64,000 nt of DNA from Planctomycetota bacterium (GCA_004376375.1 SOJX01000079.1:62001-126000), one strand, 5' to 3'. Positions 52,290 through 61,579 are shown, counted from the first letter of the stretch. Numbers and translations are program-made. Notes: generated from the letters alone by a model not told the origin.

Positions 52290-55200
52290 ATGAGCACAAG
52301 AAAAAACCGCGATATCCTGGCAGGTATCTTTTTACTATTCGTTCTCCTCTGGACATTTCCTGCATTGTCCGGCGAATCCGCGCCCAAACCCGATGACTCG
52401 GATGAAGATATTGTCGCCGATGGCTGGAAAGCCTACCGCGAAGGCAAGTACAAGGACGCGGGGGAGCTTTTCGAGGAAGCCCTGGAAGAAGACCCGTCGG
52501 ACGTCAAGGCCATGGAAGGCATTCTGGAAGTTGAGCTTATTACGGGGAAATACAAGACGGCCCAGAAACGGGCGGAAGAATGGCTGAAGAAGAACGGGAA
52601 GGCCGACCGCGTATGGACCGTCCTGGGAGAGATCGGGAATACCGTCGGAAATTACGACAACGCCATGCAGGCCTTTCGCAAGGCTATCGAGATAAAGAGC
52701 GACAACTTCCGCGCCCAGGCCGGCCTTGCCGAGGTGCTGCAATACGTGGGCTTGAAAGAAAATTCCTCCGAAATCATTCTCGAGCTCTACGACATATTTT
52801 CCGAAGAGGCTGGGCCCGGTAAATATTCCGCCGAGGATTACGTATCGGTCGGGCGCGCATGCATCGTCCTGGGCGAGCCTGAGCTGCTGCACGATACTAA
52901 TGATGTATTGTTCGAAAAGGCGCTCGAGCTTGATCCGGCCTATGCTCCGCTTTTCGTTTCCTGGGGCATGTTATTTCTAAACAAGTATAACTACCCGCAT
53001 GCCAAGCAGACATTTAAGGAATACATTGAGAAAAACGACAACCACCCGGATATAAATTTCGGCATGGCGCTCGGCACGCTTCAGACGCGATACCTGGGGC
53101 AGAAGCGGATCCCCGAGGCGATGAAGCTCGTTGATAAAGTCCTCGCAGTAAACCCGAACCATATTGACTCGCATATTCTGCTTGGCTATCTCGCGCTCGT
53201 GGATACCCTGCACGACGAGGCGCGCGACCATCTGAACGAGGCGCTGAAGATAAACCCGAACCGGCTTGACGCCCTCGGGATGCTTGCGGCAAGCTACTGG
53301 CTTCGCAGGGAAATGGCGCAGCACGACCGGCTCGCCAAACGCGCGCTGGAAATCAGTACGCGCCCGGCCGAATTCTATGACACCGTTGCAGGGGTTATCC
53401 AGAACAAATTCCGCTACCGCGAGGCCTATGAATACGCCAAAAAGGCCATATCCAAGGACGACACATACTGGCCGGCTTATTACACGGCGGGCGCCAACGC
53501 GCTTCGCCTCGGCCTGACCGAAGAGGGGCGCTCGTACCTGGAAAACGCGTTTGAGACCGACACGTTCAACGTCCGTTGTTATAACGCGCTCCAGCTTATG
53601 GATTACATGGATCGCGAATACGAGACAATTCGCGGCAAGCACTTTACTCTGCGCATGAAAACTTCTGAAGTCCTGTTTCTGAAACACATTGCCCAGGCGC
53701 ATCTCGAAAGCTACCTTGTGGACATGACCAGGAGATACAAGATGACGCCGCGGTATCCGATTACCGTTGAGTTTTTTGCCGACCACAAGGATTTTTCTGC
53801 ACGTACGGTCGGGTTGCCGGGCATAGGCGCATCCGGAGCCTGCTTCGGCGAGCTTGTTACCCAGATTTCGCCCCGTGCAATGTCGCCCGCCATCGCGAGC
53901 TGGATAGTTACCATGCGGCATGAGTTTGCGCACGTTATCACGCTGCAGAAGACCAGGAACCGCATCCCGAGATGGTTTACGGAAGGTTTGTCGGTATATG
54001 AAGAGGTGCAGTTCAAGTCTTCCTGGCAGCGGCTCGATGATTACATGTTCCTGAGCGCGCTCTTCGAGGGAAAACTGCTGCCGCTTAAGAAGCTGGACAG
54101 CGGTTTCACAAAACCGAAATGGCGGATGCAGGTCCTGCTGTGTTATTATCATGGATACGTAATCGTCGAGTTCATTAAGCAGAAGTACGGTTTTGAAAAG
54201 ATAAACGAGCTGCTGGCCGCGTTTGGAAAAGGGCTTGTGCTCGAAAAAGCGATTGAGAGCGTTTTCGGGCAGACGCCCGACGAGTTTGACGAAGATTTCT
54301 TCGCCTACGCGAAAAAGCGTTACGGCAAATACCGGGTGGCGCCGCATATCTGGCCCGACACGGTCAGCCGGCTGAAGATTTCAATTGAAAAGGAAAAGAC
54401 GGTGGAGAAATATGCAAGGCTCGCGAGAGCGTACCTGCGCAGCGGGAAGGACGCGGACGTCGAGATCAACCTTCACCGGGCAATGAAAATCGATAAGGAT
54501 TCCCCGGAAGTCCATCTCGTGCAGGGCCTCCGTTTCATGGGGAAAGGAGAGCGGGGAAAGGCAAAGAAAGCCTTTAACAAAGCTATTGCAATGGGTGTGC
54601 ATGACCTTTTCACTGCGCACGTTAATCTCGCCCTGATTGCCAAGAAAGAGGAAAAACCCGAAGTGCAGGAAAACGAACTCCTGGCCGCGTTAGAGGCTTT
54701 TCCGCGCGCGGCGCGTCAGCCTGTAAACGTTTACGCGATGCTGGTCGCGCTTTACAAGAAGCAGAATCAGAATGATAAAATGATTGATATGCTTGAAAAG
54801 TGGTGCGCGCTCGATTACAAGCGCCTCGGGCAGAGGAAGATTCTGGCAAAACACTACCTCGAGAAAAAGATGTATGAAAAGCTCGAGCCGATTCTCGAAG
54901 ACCTGACTTTCCTGAACCCCTTCGACAACAGCATTGCGCCGATGATGGTCGAGTGTTACTACGCGGGCGGGGAATACGAAGAAGTCGTCAGGCTCAGCGA
55001 CCTGATGGCCAGGCAGAAAATTTACAAACTTTCCGCCAAAATCCTTATCATGCAGGCCGAATCCTACGAGAAAACCGGGCGCAGAAAAGATGCCATAAAA
55101 TCACTCCAGGATGCCGTTACAAAAGAGCGGGACAACGAAAAAGCCAAAAAACTGCTTGAAGAGCTGGGCGGGGAGATGCCGAAGCCTCCTGAAGAAAAAG

Positions 55201-55331
55201 AAGACGAAGAGCCGGAGGAGGGGGAGGAAAAAGAGAAGAAAGAGAAAGTAAAGCAACCGGATAAAGAGCCCGCCGAGCGCCCCGATTATGAAAAACCGGA
55301 TAAAGACCCTGACGAGCAAGAAAAGGAATGA
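52290..55331 (+). CDS. Large secreted TPR protein with peptidase MA-like domain
   Basis: A 1013-residue exported protein (signal peptide 8-30, AGIFLLFVLLWTFPALSG). TPR repeats occupy about 45-440 and again 715-950. Between them (about 445-680) is a peptidase MA-like metallopeptidase domain with the zinc motif RHEFAHVIT (HExxH, His near residue 548) and the third-ligand region WFTEGLSVYEE. The C-terminus is a Lys/Glu/Pro low-complexity tail (EEPEEGEEKEKKEKVKQPDK). It should act in the periplasm or at the outer membrane, perhaps processing surface proteins presented by the TPR parts. The substrate is unknown. Confidence 0.85.
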   Translation: MSTRKNRDILAGIFLLFVLLWTFPALSGESAPKPDDSDEDIVADGWKAYREGKYKDAGELFEEALEEDPSDVKAMEGILEVELITGKYKTAQKRAEEWLKKNGKADRVWTVLGEIGNTVGNYDNAMQAFRKAIEIKSDNFRAQAGLAEVLQYVGLKENSSEIILELYDIFSEEAGPGKYSAEDYVSVGRACIVLGEPELLHDTNDVLFEKALELDPAYAPLFVSWGMLFLNKYNYPHAKQTFKEYIEKNDNHPDINFGMALGTLQTRYLGQKRIPEAMKLVDKVLAVNPNHIDSHILLGYLALVDTLHDEARDHLNEALKINPNRLDALGMLAASYWLRREMAQHDRLAKRALEISTRPAEFYDTVAGVIQNKFRYREAYEYAKKAISKDDTYWPAYYTAGANALRLGLTEEGRSYLENAFETDTFNVRCYNALQLMDYMDREYETIRGKHFTLRMKTSEVLFLKHIAQAHLESYLVDMTRRYKMTPRYPITVEFFADHKDFSARTVGLPGIGASGACFGELVTQISPRAMSPAIASWIVTMRHEFAHVITLQKTRNRIPRWFTEGLSVYEEVQFKSSWQRLDDYMFLSALFEGKLLPLKKLDSGFTKPKWRMQVLLCYYHGYVIVEFIKQKYGFEKINELLAAFGKGLVLEKAIESVFGQTPDEFDEDFFAYAKKRYGKYRVAPHIWPDTVSRLKISIEKEKTVEKYARLARAYLRSGKDADVEINLHRAMKIDKDSPEVHLVQGLRFMGKGERGKAKKAFNKAIAMGVHDLFTAHVNLALIAKKEEKPEVQENELLAALEAFPRAARQPVNVYAMLVALYKKQNQNDKMIDMLEKWCALDYKRLGQRKILAKHYLEKKMYEKLEPILEDLTFLNPFDNSIAPMMVECYYAGGEYEEVVRLSDLMARQKIYKLSAKILIMQAESYEKTGRRKDAIKSLQDAVTKERDNEKAKKLLEELGGEMPKPPEEKEDEEPEEGEEKEKKEKVKQPDKEPAERPDYEKPDKDPDEQEKE

Positions 55332-55348
55332 TATTTTCGGTAAATTTT

Positions 55349-55412
55349 ATTAGAAACGGGAAACGAGAAACAGGGAACGAGAAACGAGAAACCAGAAACC
55401 AGTAACGGGAAT
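55349..55412. repeat. 7-nt tandem words of the GAAACGA type
   Basis: About eight copies of GAAACGG, GAAACGA, GAAACAG and GAAACCA with exact 7-base period lie between convergent genes. Confidence 0.85.
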
Positions 55413-55898
55413 TTACCATCCCGGCGTGCTGGTGTCGGGGCCTTTGAGCTGTTCCCATTCCGCGCTTGATATTTTCCATTCACCTTCGATCTTGCGAAAC
55501 CCGGTCTTCATCTGGTAGGCATGGTCGCCTTTCAGCCAGCCTTCTTTCGGGAAGTTTGCGTCGAGCCGGAATTCTGCAATTGCCGTTTCGCCTGAAATAT
55601 TGATATCAAGGCCGGTAATAACAAGCGTGGGTTTTCCGCCTCGTTCCCAGGCGACGTTTATTAATCCGGGAGTTTGCCCGCGGTTTGCGCCTGCCGAGCA
55701 GGTAAAGTCTTTTGTCAGGTGGTCGGTTATAAAGACTGATCTGGGCCTGCTTCCGGACTCAATGATCTCCATGCATTCTTCCAGTACGGCCCGGATTCGG
55801 TCTTCCTCGGTTGTGAAGATGCACGAAATCCCGGCGTAGATGATGTAGGTCAGGATCGAAATCCCGGCGATTATAAGCACGATGCGTTTCAGGTTCAT
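55413..55898 (-). CDS. Small membrane-anchored protein, NTF2-like
   Basis: A 161-residue protein with an N-terminal anchor (5-25, RIVLIIAGISILTYIIYAGI). The rest (TEEDRIRAVLEECMEIIESG, FRKIEGEWKISSAEWEQL) has the helix-strand order and the closing W-x-I pattern of SnoaL/NTF2-like domains, a common binding fold. That assignment is an inference. It starts four bases behind the HEAT gene and is last in the operon. Confidence 0.7.
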   Translation of the reverse strand: MNLKRIVLIIAGISILTYIIYAGISCIFTTEEDRIRAVLEECMEIIESGSRPRSVFITDHLTKDFTCSAGANRGQTPGLINVAWERGGKPTLVITGLDINISGETAIAEFRLDANFPKEGWLKGDHAYQMKTGFRKIEGEWKISSAEWEQLKGPDTSTPGW

Positions 55899-55902
55899 CA
55901 GG

Positions 55903-57603
55903 TTATTCCTTTTTCAGATAGTATCTTTGCTTACCCGGGTCCCAGGCCAACCTGGACTTGTTTTCCTTGTACCATTCCATCATGGTCTTGGCCTGTTTAT
56001 CTCGCACGGAGTAATTTGCTTTGAAGTCGAATTTTGGACATTCTTCCGGCATGCGCATGAGAACGTCCTCGACAAGCCAGTGCGGAGTATTGCGCCCGTA
56101 ACAGTTGCCAATAACGTTACTGATATAATTCACCTTGCCCCAGCTAGCTTCTGCAAAGCCGAGAATAAGATGGTAATAACTTTCGCCTGCACGTATATTC
56201 CGTGCTGCGGCAAGATCGGGCCCGCCGTTGCGCCATCCAAGTGCGATGGCTGCATAATTATTTCCATTTTTCAGTGACGACCGCAAAATATCATTAACAG
56301 ATTCACCTTCGATATTGGCAAGTGCAACCGCGGCACACGTACGTAATCTTGGCCTCTCAGTTTCTCCCAATATTTTCGCCAGGCTGGAAATTGCCTCTGT
56401 AGCGCCAAGGCGCCCAAGCGCATTGATCGCGGACCTCTTTGGATTGGTGAAATAATCACCTTCCAACACATTGATGAGCGGCGCGACCGCTCTTGTATTT
56501 CCGATAAGACCGAGTGCTCTGGCGGCAGATTCAATATCGTACCTGGATCCGGTCTCAAGTAAAGCAATCAACGGATCGACGGCGCGTTCATCACGAACTT
56601 GGGCGAGGGTTCCAATTATCTCTCTCCGCAAGAACATATTTTCCACTTTACCGAGCAGTTCGAGCAGAGGCTTCACCGCCCGCTTGTCACCCATTCTCCC
56701 CAATGCCAATGCAGCCGCATTCCGATCAAAACTCTTGGGTATAGGTTTTTTTAGCAGGGCGATTAGAGATTCGACTGCGCACTCTTCACCTGTTTTGCCA
56801 AGCACATTGATGATGCTGCGCCGTTTCTCAGGATTTGTTTCTTCAACCAGCATTTCTAGCAGCATCTTAGCTATCCTTGAGCCGCCAATTTCCGAGAGTG
56901 CCCGGCCAGCTTCGTCTCGAGGCCGGTAATCTGATTCATTTTTGAAAACTTCAAGCAACGGCTCACCCGCCCTGTCGTCGCCGATTTTGCCGAGCGCTTC
57001 TGATACATACATTCGCATAATCGGATCACTTTCGTTTTTTAACAACTTTACAAGGTATTTCAATGCGGCCGGGTCGCCGATTTCGCCCAGCGTATACGCG
57101 GCCGTTTTGCGGATGCTGTCGTCGATCTTGTTTGAAATGATATGGATACACAGGTTGCGCTTCGCCGCTGGCTGCCATAACGAGTTCCAATTTAAGTACA
57201 AAAATCCTTCACTTTTGTGTCCCGGCGTGCATGCATAGCCCTTTTTGTAGATTAGTGCTGCCGCAGCATCGGTTTTTGCAGAAGGTGGGCGTCCTAGAAC
57301 CTGCTTGAGCTCTGGCAGGGCATCCTTCCATGTATTGCCCTTCATCCCGTCGAGAGCCTGGCAGGAACCGACGACCAGCAGTTTATTCCCGGATTGCAGC
57401 CAATCCCGGATGCGGGGGATTGCCTGATGGCCATAACCGGAAAGGGCTATTATTGCTTTTTTGCGAACGGAGGAATCATTGGATTGCAACCGGGATTCAA
57501 GTATTCTATAACGAATAGAGGGGTATGTAAACATTCCTGTAATCAATAGTGCAAAAAGAAGAATAACGAAAAAACCGAGTTTAAGCGAAAGATTTGACTT
57601 CAT
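55903..57603 (-). CDS. Membrane-anchored HEAT-repeat protein, paralogue of 30371-32056
   Basis: A 566-residue protein with the same architecture as the protein at 30371-32056: anchor (6-28, LSLKLGFFVILLFALLITGM), HEAT repeats (about 45-445; LGEIGDPAALKYLVKLLKNE, LGRMGDKRAVKPLLELLGKV) and a matching C-terminus (RMPEECPKFDFKANYSVRDK, AWDPGKQRYYLKKE). The two are therefore paralogues of a local family. Its ATG overlaps the TPR gene stop (TAATG), so translation is coupled. Confidence 0.87.
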   Translation of the reverse strand: MKSNLSLKLGFFVILLFALLITGMFTYPSIRYRILESRLQSNDSSVRKKAIIALSGYGHQAIPRIRDWLQSGNKLLVVGSCQALDGMKGNTWKDALPELKQVLGRPPSAKTDAAAALIYKKGYACTPGHKSEGFLYLNWNSLWQPAAKRNLCIHIISNKIDDSIRKTAAYTLGEIGDPAALKYLVKLLKNESDPIMRMYVSEALGKIGDDRAGEPLLEVFKNESDYRPRDEAGRALSEIGGSRIAKMLLEMLVEETNPEKRRSIINVLGKTGEECAVESLIALLKKPIPKSFDRNAAALALGRMGDKRAVKPLLELLGKVENMFLRREIIGTLAQVRDERAVDPLIALLETGSRYDIESAARALGLIGNTRAVAPLINVLEGDYFTNPKRSAINALGRLGATEAISSLAKILGETERPRLRTCAAVALANIEGESVNDILRSSLKNGNNYAAIALGWRNGGPDLAAARNIRAGESYYHLILGFAEASWGKVNYISNVIGNCYGRNTPHWLVEDVLMRMPEECPKFDFKANYSVRDKQAKTMMEWYKENKSRLAWDPGKQRYYLKKE

Positions 57604-58976
57604 TACACATCTTCTTCCTTATTTGAATTATCTTTGGAAGAATTGTCTGGCTGGATTTCCGGTTGCACTGCGGGTCTGGCTTCGGGGATATTTGCATCTT
57701 CCGGGTCGGCGTCGGTCTGCTCGACCTGCACGGCAGGATCATCCTCGGGCTCGTTTATCGGTTTGGCGACCGGTATGTCTTCCGTCGGTGCTGTCTCATC
57801 GTCTATTGCCGCCATTTCCGGCTCCGGAGTTTTCGATTCGCCTGCTTCCTTCGCCGAGTCCAGAGAGGGCGGCTCCAGGGCCTTCTCGTCGTCGGCAGCT
57901 TCCTCCCGGGAGTGCTGTTCGGCCAGTTTTACCTTTATCGAGTCGAAATCAACTTTTTGCCTGCCGCCGGTGATTATGCGCATCCAGCGTTCGAGTTCCT
58001 GGATGTCGGCCTGGTTGATGCGGACCGCTTTCTGGGCGTAGACCGCGTTCGGCGATCCCGCGGCGAAATTAAGGAACTCGATAAAAGCGCTTATCGACTG
58101 TTTGTGCGCCGCGATGGCCTCTTTGATTTTCTTTGCAACGAGGTGCCCGTCGGCGAGCGCTCTATATGTGTTGCCGAGATTGAAGTAAGCGTTATACCAC
58201 TCTTCGCCGCGTTTGTCGGGCATACGGTTGGCGAGCTCGACGGCCCGGTTGTATTCCTCAATTGCTTCAGTTAATCTGCCTGCCTTGCGGAGCGCAAGGC
58301 CCAGGTCGTTGTAAAAAGCCGGCTGGTCCGGAAGATGTCTGATCGCCCTGCGGTAGAGTTTTGCCGCCTTTTTATATTTACCATTCTCGTAGTGTTCCTG
58401 CGCCTTTTTCTGGAGCTGCCATGCCTTGATCTCGTTCGGCGGCGGCGCTTGAATAGTAGTCGTTTTCGTACGGGCTGAAGGCGGTTTTTTTTCTTTTGGG
58501 GCCGGAGGAGCTTTCACAGGTTCGGATTTTTTTAAGGGCCATAAATCCCTGATTCCCCTTCCCGGTTGCTCGAGGGCTGCGGGGACGAAAGGTTCCGGAA
58601 TTTCTTCCGAAGTGTGCGAAGCCGGCAGGTGGAGGATTTTCCTCATCTCATGCAACTGCCTGTCATGCAGCAGATTGCCAAGCGCGAGATGCAGGTCGGC
58701 AAGAGCCTCAACTGCGGCGTCTTCGTCGAATCGCCCGCCTACGAGCGTGTCTTTTGTAGAGTCGCGGAACCGGTTGAGAGCATCCGTTACGGCGGGCGTG
58801 AGAAAGGCGAGCGAGGCGCGAAGTATCCGGTCGAGCTCGTCGACTCTTTCGAGGATTCTCAGGTCGCCCGCCCTCAGGCCTTCCTCGATATCGATAATTA
58901 CAGGTGCGGCATCGGCGTAGAGCGCGAATCGGCGCTCGACGATAAGGCGTTCCTGCGGGTCGGACGGATAATCCAT
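57603..58976 (-). CDS. TPR-repeat protein with acidic tail
   Basis: A 457-residue cytoplasmic protein. Residues 1-110 are helical (AALYADAAPVIIDIEE-type N-terminus; NRFRDSTKDTLVGG). A basic linker with KEKKPPSARTK precedes four TPR units (about 180-330; QEHYENGKYKKAAKLYRRAI, GLALRKAGRLTEAIEEYNRA). The last 110 residues are acidic and Pro-rich. I chose the ATG at 58976; a longer frame begins in the tRNA-Thr region without a ribosome site. It is first of three genes and lies just downstream of tRNA-Thr, whose promoter may also serve it. Confidence 0.82.
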   Translation of the reverse strand: MDYPSDPQERLIVERRFALYADAAPVIIDIEEGLRAGDLRILERVDELDRILRASLAFLTPAVTDALNRFRDSTKDTLVGGRFDEDAAVEALADLHLALGNLLHDRQLHEMRKILHLPASHTSEEIPEPFVPAALEQPGRGIRDLWPLKKSEPVKAPPAPKEKKPPSARTKTTTIQAPPPNEIKAWQLQKKAQEHYENGKYKKAAKLYRRAIRHLPDQPAFYNDLGLALRKAGRLTEAIEEYNRAVELANRMPDKRGEEWYNAYFNLGNTYRALADGHLVAKKIKEAIAAHKQSISAFIEFLNFAAGSPNAVYAQKAVRINQADIQELERWMRIITGGRQKVDFDSIKVKLAEQHSREEAADDEKALEPPSLDSAKEAGESKTPEPEMAAIDDETAPTEDIPVAKPINEPEDDPAVQVEQTDADPEDANIPEARPAVQPEIQPDNSSKDNSNKEEDV

Positions 58977-59014
58977 TTTGTTCCCGGAACGGCATCCGGC
59001 AGGGCTTCGAGGGG

Positions 59015-59086
59015 AGCTAGCGGTGGGAATCGAACCCACAACATCGGCTTTACGAAAGCCGTGCTCTACCGTTGAGCTACGCTAGC
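59015..59086 (-). tRNA. tRNA-Thr (anticodon CGT)
   Basis: The 72-nt minus-strand sequence folds fully: acceptor GCTAGCG/CGCTAGC, D-arm GCTCAACGGTAGAGC, anticodon arm CGGCT-TTCGTAA-AGCCG with CGT, five-base variable loop and T-arm GTGGG-TTCGATT-CCCAC. CCA is not encoded. Confidence 0.95.
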
Positions 59087-59095
59087 GGCGTTCTA

Positions 59096-59124
59096 ATTAT
59101 AATCCCCGAATATGGTTATTTCAA
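59096..59124 (-). promoter_or_regulatory. Promoter of tRNA-Thr
   Basis: On the minus strand TTGAAA (59124-59119) and TATAAT (59101-59096) are 17 bases apart, ten bases before the tRNA. Confidence 0.85.
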
Positions 59125-59249
59125 GGGAATTTCGCAGATCACGCGAACCAGGCCATCAATTTACGCAAATACGGGAGAAATAAGGCCTTTCGTAATCAGC
59201 ATTCAAGATAGGCGGATTTTTCTGGCTCATTATTAGTCAGGTTATGTAT

Positions 59250-59327
59250 AATGCATAATGATATCAATATCGATATCGATAGTGATATTGATATCATATA
59301 TGATATCGGAAGTGATATCATAGCAGG
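59250..59327. repeat. Block of GATATC-type 6-nt repeats
   Basis: About ten words such as GATATC, AATATC and GATAGT follow each other in roughly 6-base steps. Most are self-complementary, so both strands can form cruciforms. It is the most AT-rich spot in the window and stands directly before the 17-nt tandem array. Confidence 0.8.
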
Positions 59328-59331
59328 TGGG

Positions 59332-59416
59332 GGATCATGTAGTTACAAGGATTATGTGGCTACTAGGATCATGTGGCTACTAGGATCATGTGGTTGCAGG
59401 GATGATGAAGCTATAA
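59332..59416 (+). repeat. Five 17-nt tandem repeats (iteron-like)
   Basis: Units at 59332, 59349, 59366, 59383 and 59400 read GGATCATGTAGTTACAA, GGATTATGTGGCTACTA, GGATCATGTGGCTACTA, GGATCATGTGGTTGCAG and GGATGATGAAGCTATAA. The third and second differ by one base. Together with the 6-nt block they fill the 393-base gap between tRNA-Thr and the 78-residue gene; the remainder (59125-59249) shows nothing else. They may be binding sites for a regulator of that gene. Confidence 0.85.
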
Positions 59417-59479
59417 GGATTTATTCCTGACCGGGAGTTACATTGGTGTAACGGGTTCTGCACCTGAAAGGAGGGTCAT

Positions 59480-59716
59480 ATGGCTGTAAAGGATTATACG
59501 CCCGTAGGGAAGCTTGTCAGGCTCCCCCGTTTCCTTGATGGTCGCGTTAAAGAGATAAAAACAGAGCTGTTGAAGCAGGTTCCCAGAGGATTAAAGAGAC
59601 AGATTTCTGAAAATGTAATCGTTACAGTCGCCGTGAACGAGCTTGTCTCACTCGGCCTTCCGAAGATACTGAAAAAGATCGAGGAGTACAACAGCCTCAA
59701 ATTCAGGCGGAAGTAA
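59480..59716 (+). CDS. Small basic protein, possibly DNA-binding
   Basis: A 78-residue protein with 15 Lys/Arg (KDYTPVGKLVRLPRFLDGRV, IVTVAVNELVSLGLPKILKK). The C-terminal helix-turn-helix-like part with T-V-A-V-N-E-L resembles ribbon-helix-helix proteins, but this is not certain. GAAAGGAGG lies before the ATG. Five 17-nt tandem repeats end 64 bases upstream, consistent with autoregulation by a small DNA-binding protein. Confidence 0.65.
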   Translation: MAVKDYTPVGKLVRLPRFLDGRVKEIKTELLKQVPRGLKRQISENVIVTVAVNELVSLGLPKILKKIEEYNSLKFRRK

Positions 59717-59760
59717 CCCAGGTATCCGATTGTACACACGTCCTAAAACAATTTATTTGC

Positions 59761-60753
59761 CTACCAGGTCAGCAGATAATGGTAATAAATCGCTGCGCAT
59801 TCACGGAAGACGTAGTAGGGTTCCCGCGCCGGGCGGCGGGTCATCCTGGCCGGGACGACGTAACACCTGATGCCGGCCCGCTTGAAAAGCATTTTGATCC
59901 TGGGCGTGTGGTAATAGTGGCTCACGGCCAGGGCGCTTTTGAAGCCGTTGCGCTTCATTAACTCAAGACAATTCCGCGCCGAGGCGGCGGTGTTTACACC
60001 GGTTTCATCGCAGATAATATCTTCTTCCGGAATTCCGGCTTCCATGGCCAGGCGGCGCATGACCTGCGGCTCGGAAATCCCCTCGCGCCCCGTACCGCCG
60101 GTCATTATCAGTCTGGATACTAATCCTTTCTTATAAAGCCTGATTCCCGTTTTTACGCGGTCGTCAAGCACGAGGCTTGGCGTGCCGTCCGCATATGCCT
60201 TTGCGCCGAGGATTATGGCTGCATCTGCTTTTCGCGAGTAGTCTGTCGGGCCCATCGTCAGAATAATTCCGAGAGGTATCAGGCCGGCCACGATGCCGCC
60301 CGCGATTACCCATCTCGCCAGTTTCCGGTAAACAGGTTCTTTTTTTCCCGCTTTTCCCCAATCGCTTCGGAAAGAAAGATACATATTTGCCGCAAGCAGC
60401 AGAACAACCAGGAAACTGAACGGTATTATCGACGGCGTCCGGATCGCACCTGCAAACAGAAGCCGGAAGAACTGGAAAGCGTTCGTAAGGGCGACGATGG
60501 AGAAAAAACCAAACATGATAGTGCCGGAAAACACCATTATTCGCGGTTGGTTGTGGATAAATACCCGGAAAATGAGAAACAGGGCAAGCCCCAGTTTGAG
60601 GATTGACCACCCCGCCCCGGACGAGGTTACGGGAAGTATCCAGAAATAATCTGCCGAAAAACCGGACTTGAGAAGGTCGCCGAACAGGTTGACAAATATG
60701 AAAGTAGCCAGGGCGAGCGACCCGGCGTCAATCAGAGTTCGCAGAAACTTCAT
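59761..60753 (-). CDS. DUF218 (YdcF/SanA-like) membrane protein
   Basis: A 330-residue protein with four to five membrane helices in residues 5-170, followed by a DUF218 domain (about 175-325): ADAAIILGAKAYADG, RLIMTGGTGREGISEPQVM, ETGVNTAASARNC and LAVSHYYHTPRIKMLFKRAG. Related proteins (SanA, ElyC, YdcF) act in envelope or peptidoglycan-precursor homeostasis; the chemistry is unclear. A promoter lies at 60795-60822. Confidence 0.9.
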   Translation of the reverse strand: MKFLRTLIDAGSLALATFIFVNLFGDLLKSGFSADYFWILPVTSSGAGWSILKLGLALFLIFRVFIHNQPRIMVFSGTIMFGFFSIVALTNAFQFFRLLFAGAIRTPSIIPFSFLVVLLLAANMYLSFRSDWGKAGKKEPVYRKLARWVIAGGIVAGLIPLGIILTMGPTDYSRKADAAIILGAKAYADGTPSLVLDDRVKTGIRLYKKGLVSRLIMTGGTGREGISEPQVMRRLAMEAGIPEEDIICDETGVNTAASARNCLELMKRNGFKSALAVSHYYHTPRIKMLFKRAGIRCYVVPARMTRRPAREPYYVFRECAAIYYHYLLTW

Positions 60754-60794
60754 AAAAATACCCCCAGGAATGCGGTTTTCGGGGGGTTAGCGGC

Positions 60795-60822
60795 ATGTTA
60801 CCAGAATTCGTCGTTAAGTCAA
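60795..60822 (-). promoter_or_regulatory. Promoter of the DUF218 gene
   Basis: On the minus strand TTGACT (60822-60817) and TAACAT (60800-60795) are 16 bases apart, about 40 bases before the start. Confidence 0.6.
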
Positions 60823-60835
60823 GAGTGGAAAGAAT

Positions 60836-61447
60836 TTATTTGTACAGGAAATCTTCCATGTTGTAGCCCGAGCGGTTCAGGATGTCGCGGAGCTTTTCGC
60901 GGGCGCGGGTAAGCATCGGAGAGACCGAGTTCGGGGAAACGCCGGCGACTTCCGCAATCTCGGCGTGGTCCATGTCCTTGAAGTAGAAAAGGCGTATGAG
61001 CAGCTGCTCGACCGGCCGCAGCTCGCTTATCGCCTTGTTAAAAACATCGGCGAGTTCTCTGGCTTCAAGCTCGGCCATCTTGGGAGTTGTGAATTTAAAG
61101 CGTTGATTTTCAGTAAGCGGTGTGTGTGCAAGCCTGCCCTTGCTTTTTTCCTGCCGGATGTATTCCAGTGCGATGCGGCCGGCAACCACGGAGAGCCAGG
61201 TTGCGAAACTGCTCCTCCCCTGAAATGTAGCAAGGCGGCGGCAGTTATGCTCGATAAGGCGCTCGAATACGAGCTGGTAAATCGAGTTGACGTCTTCATC
61301 AGGCGGGTTGGGAAAAAACTTTCCAAGCCAGTAACGGGCTGCTGCATAAATCTTGGGAGAATACTGCTCTACAAACGTGTTCCAGGCGCGCTGGTCGCGT
61401 TGCCTGAGGCGCTCAATGAGCTCTTTTTCGTTTGAGGAGGGCGTCAC
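60836..61447 (-). CDS. ECF-type RNA polymerase sigma factor
   Basis: A second sigma-70 family ECF factor, 203 residues. Region 2: SIYQLVFERLIEHNCRRLAT and SSFATWLSVVAGRIALEYIR. Region 4: DMDHAEIAEVAGVSPNSVSP with following basic helix (MLTRAREKLRDIL). No anti-sigma gene is adjacent on this strand, unlike the factor at the start of the window. It has a clear promoter of housekeeping type at 61550-61579. Confidence 0.9.
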   Translation of the reverse strand: MTPSSNEKELIERLRQRDQRAWNTFVEQYSPKIYAAARYWLGKFFPNPPDEDVNSIYQLVFERLIEHNCRRLATFQGRSSFATWLSVVAGRIALEYIRQEKSKGRLAHTPLTENQRFKFTTPKMAELEARELADVFNKAISELRPVEQLLIRLFYFKDMDHAEIAEVAGVSPNSVSPMLTRAREKLRDILNRSGYNMEDFLYK

Positions 61448-61549
61448 GGCCTGTAATTTCCCCTGCGCCGCGTTCGGAGCGTTATCCGGAGTCTATTATC
61501 GCGGAAGCGTTATATACGGATACCAGGATGTATTCCCCGTCAGCGGCGG

Positions 61550-61579
61550 ATTATACTACCGCGGGCGGACACCGGTCAA
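61550..61579 (-). promoter_or_regulatory. Promoter of the second ECF sigma gene
   Basis: On the minus strand TTGACC (61579-61574) and TATAAT (61555-61550) are 18 bases apart, about 100 bases before the start codon. Confidence 0.65.

Noticed and set aside
52977..54347. Long antisense reading frame of 456 codons opposite the TPR-peptidase gene
   Set aside because: It lies wholly within a gene with clear TPR and HExxH motifs and has no domain or ribosome site of its own.
59250..59416. Replication origin (AT-rich block plus iterons)
   Set aside because: No DnaA boxes, dnaA, dnaN or rep gene is nearby, and the neighbouring 78-residue protein does not resemble a Rep protein.
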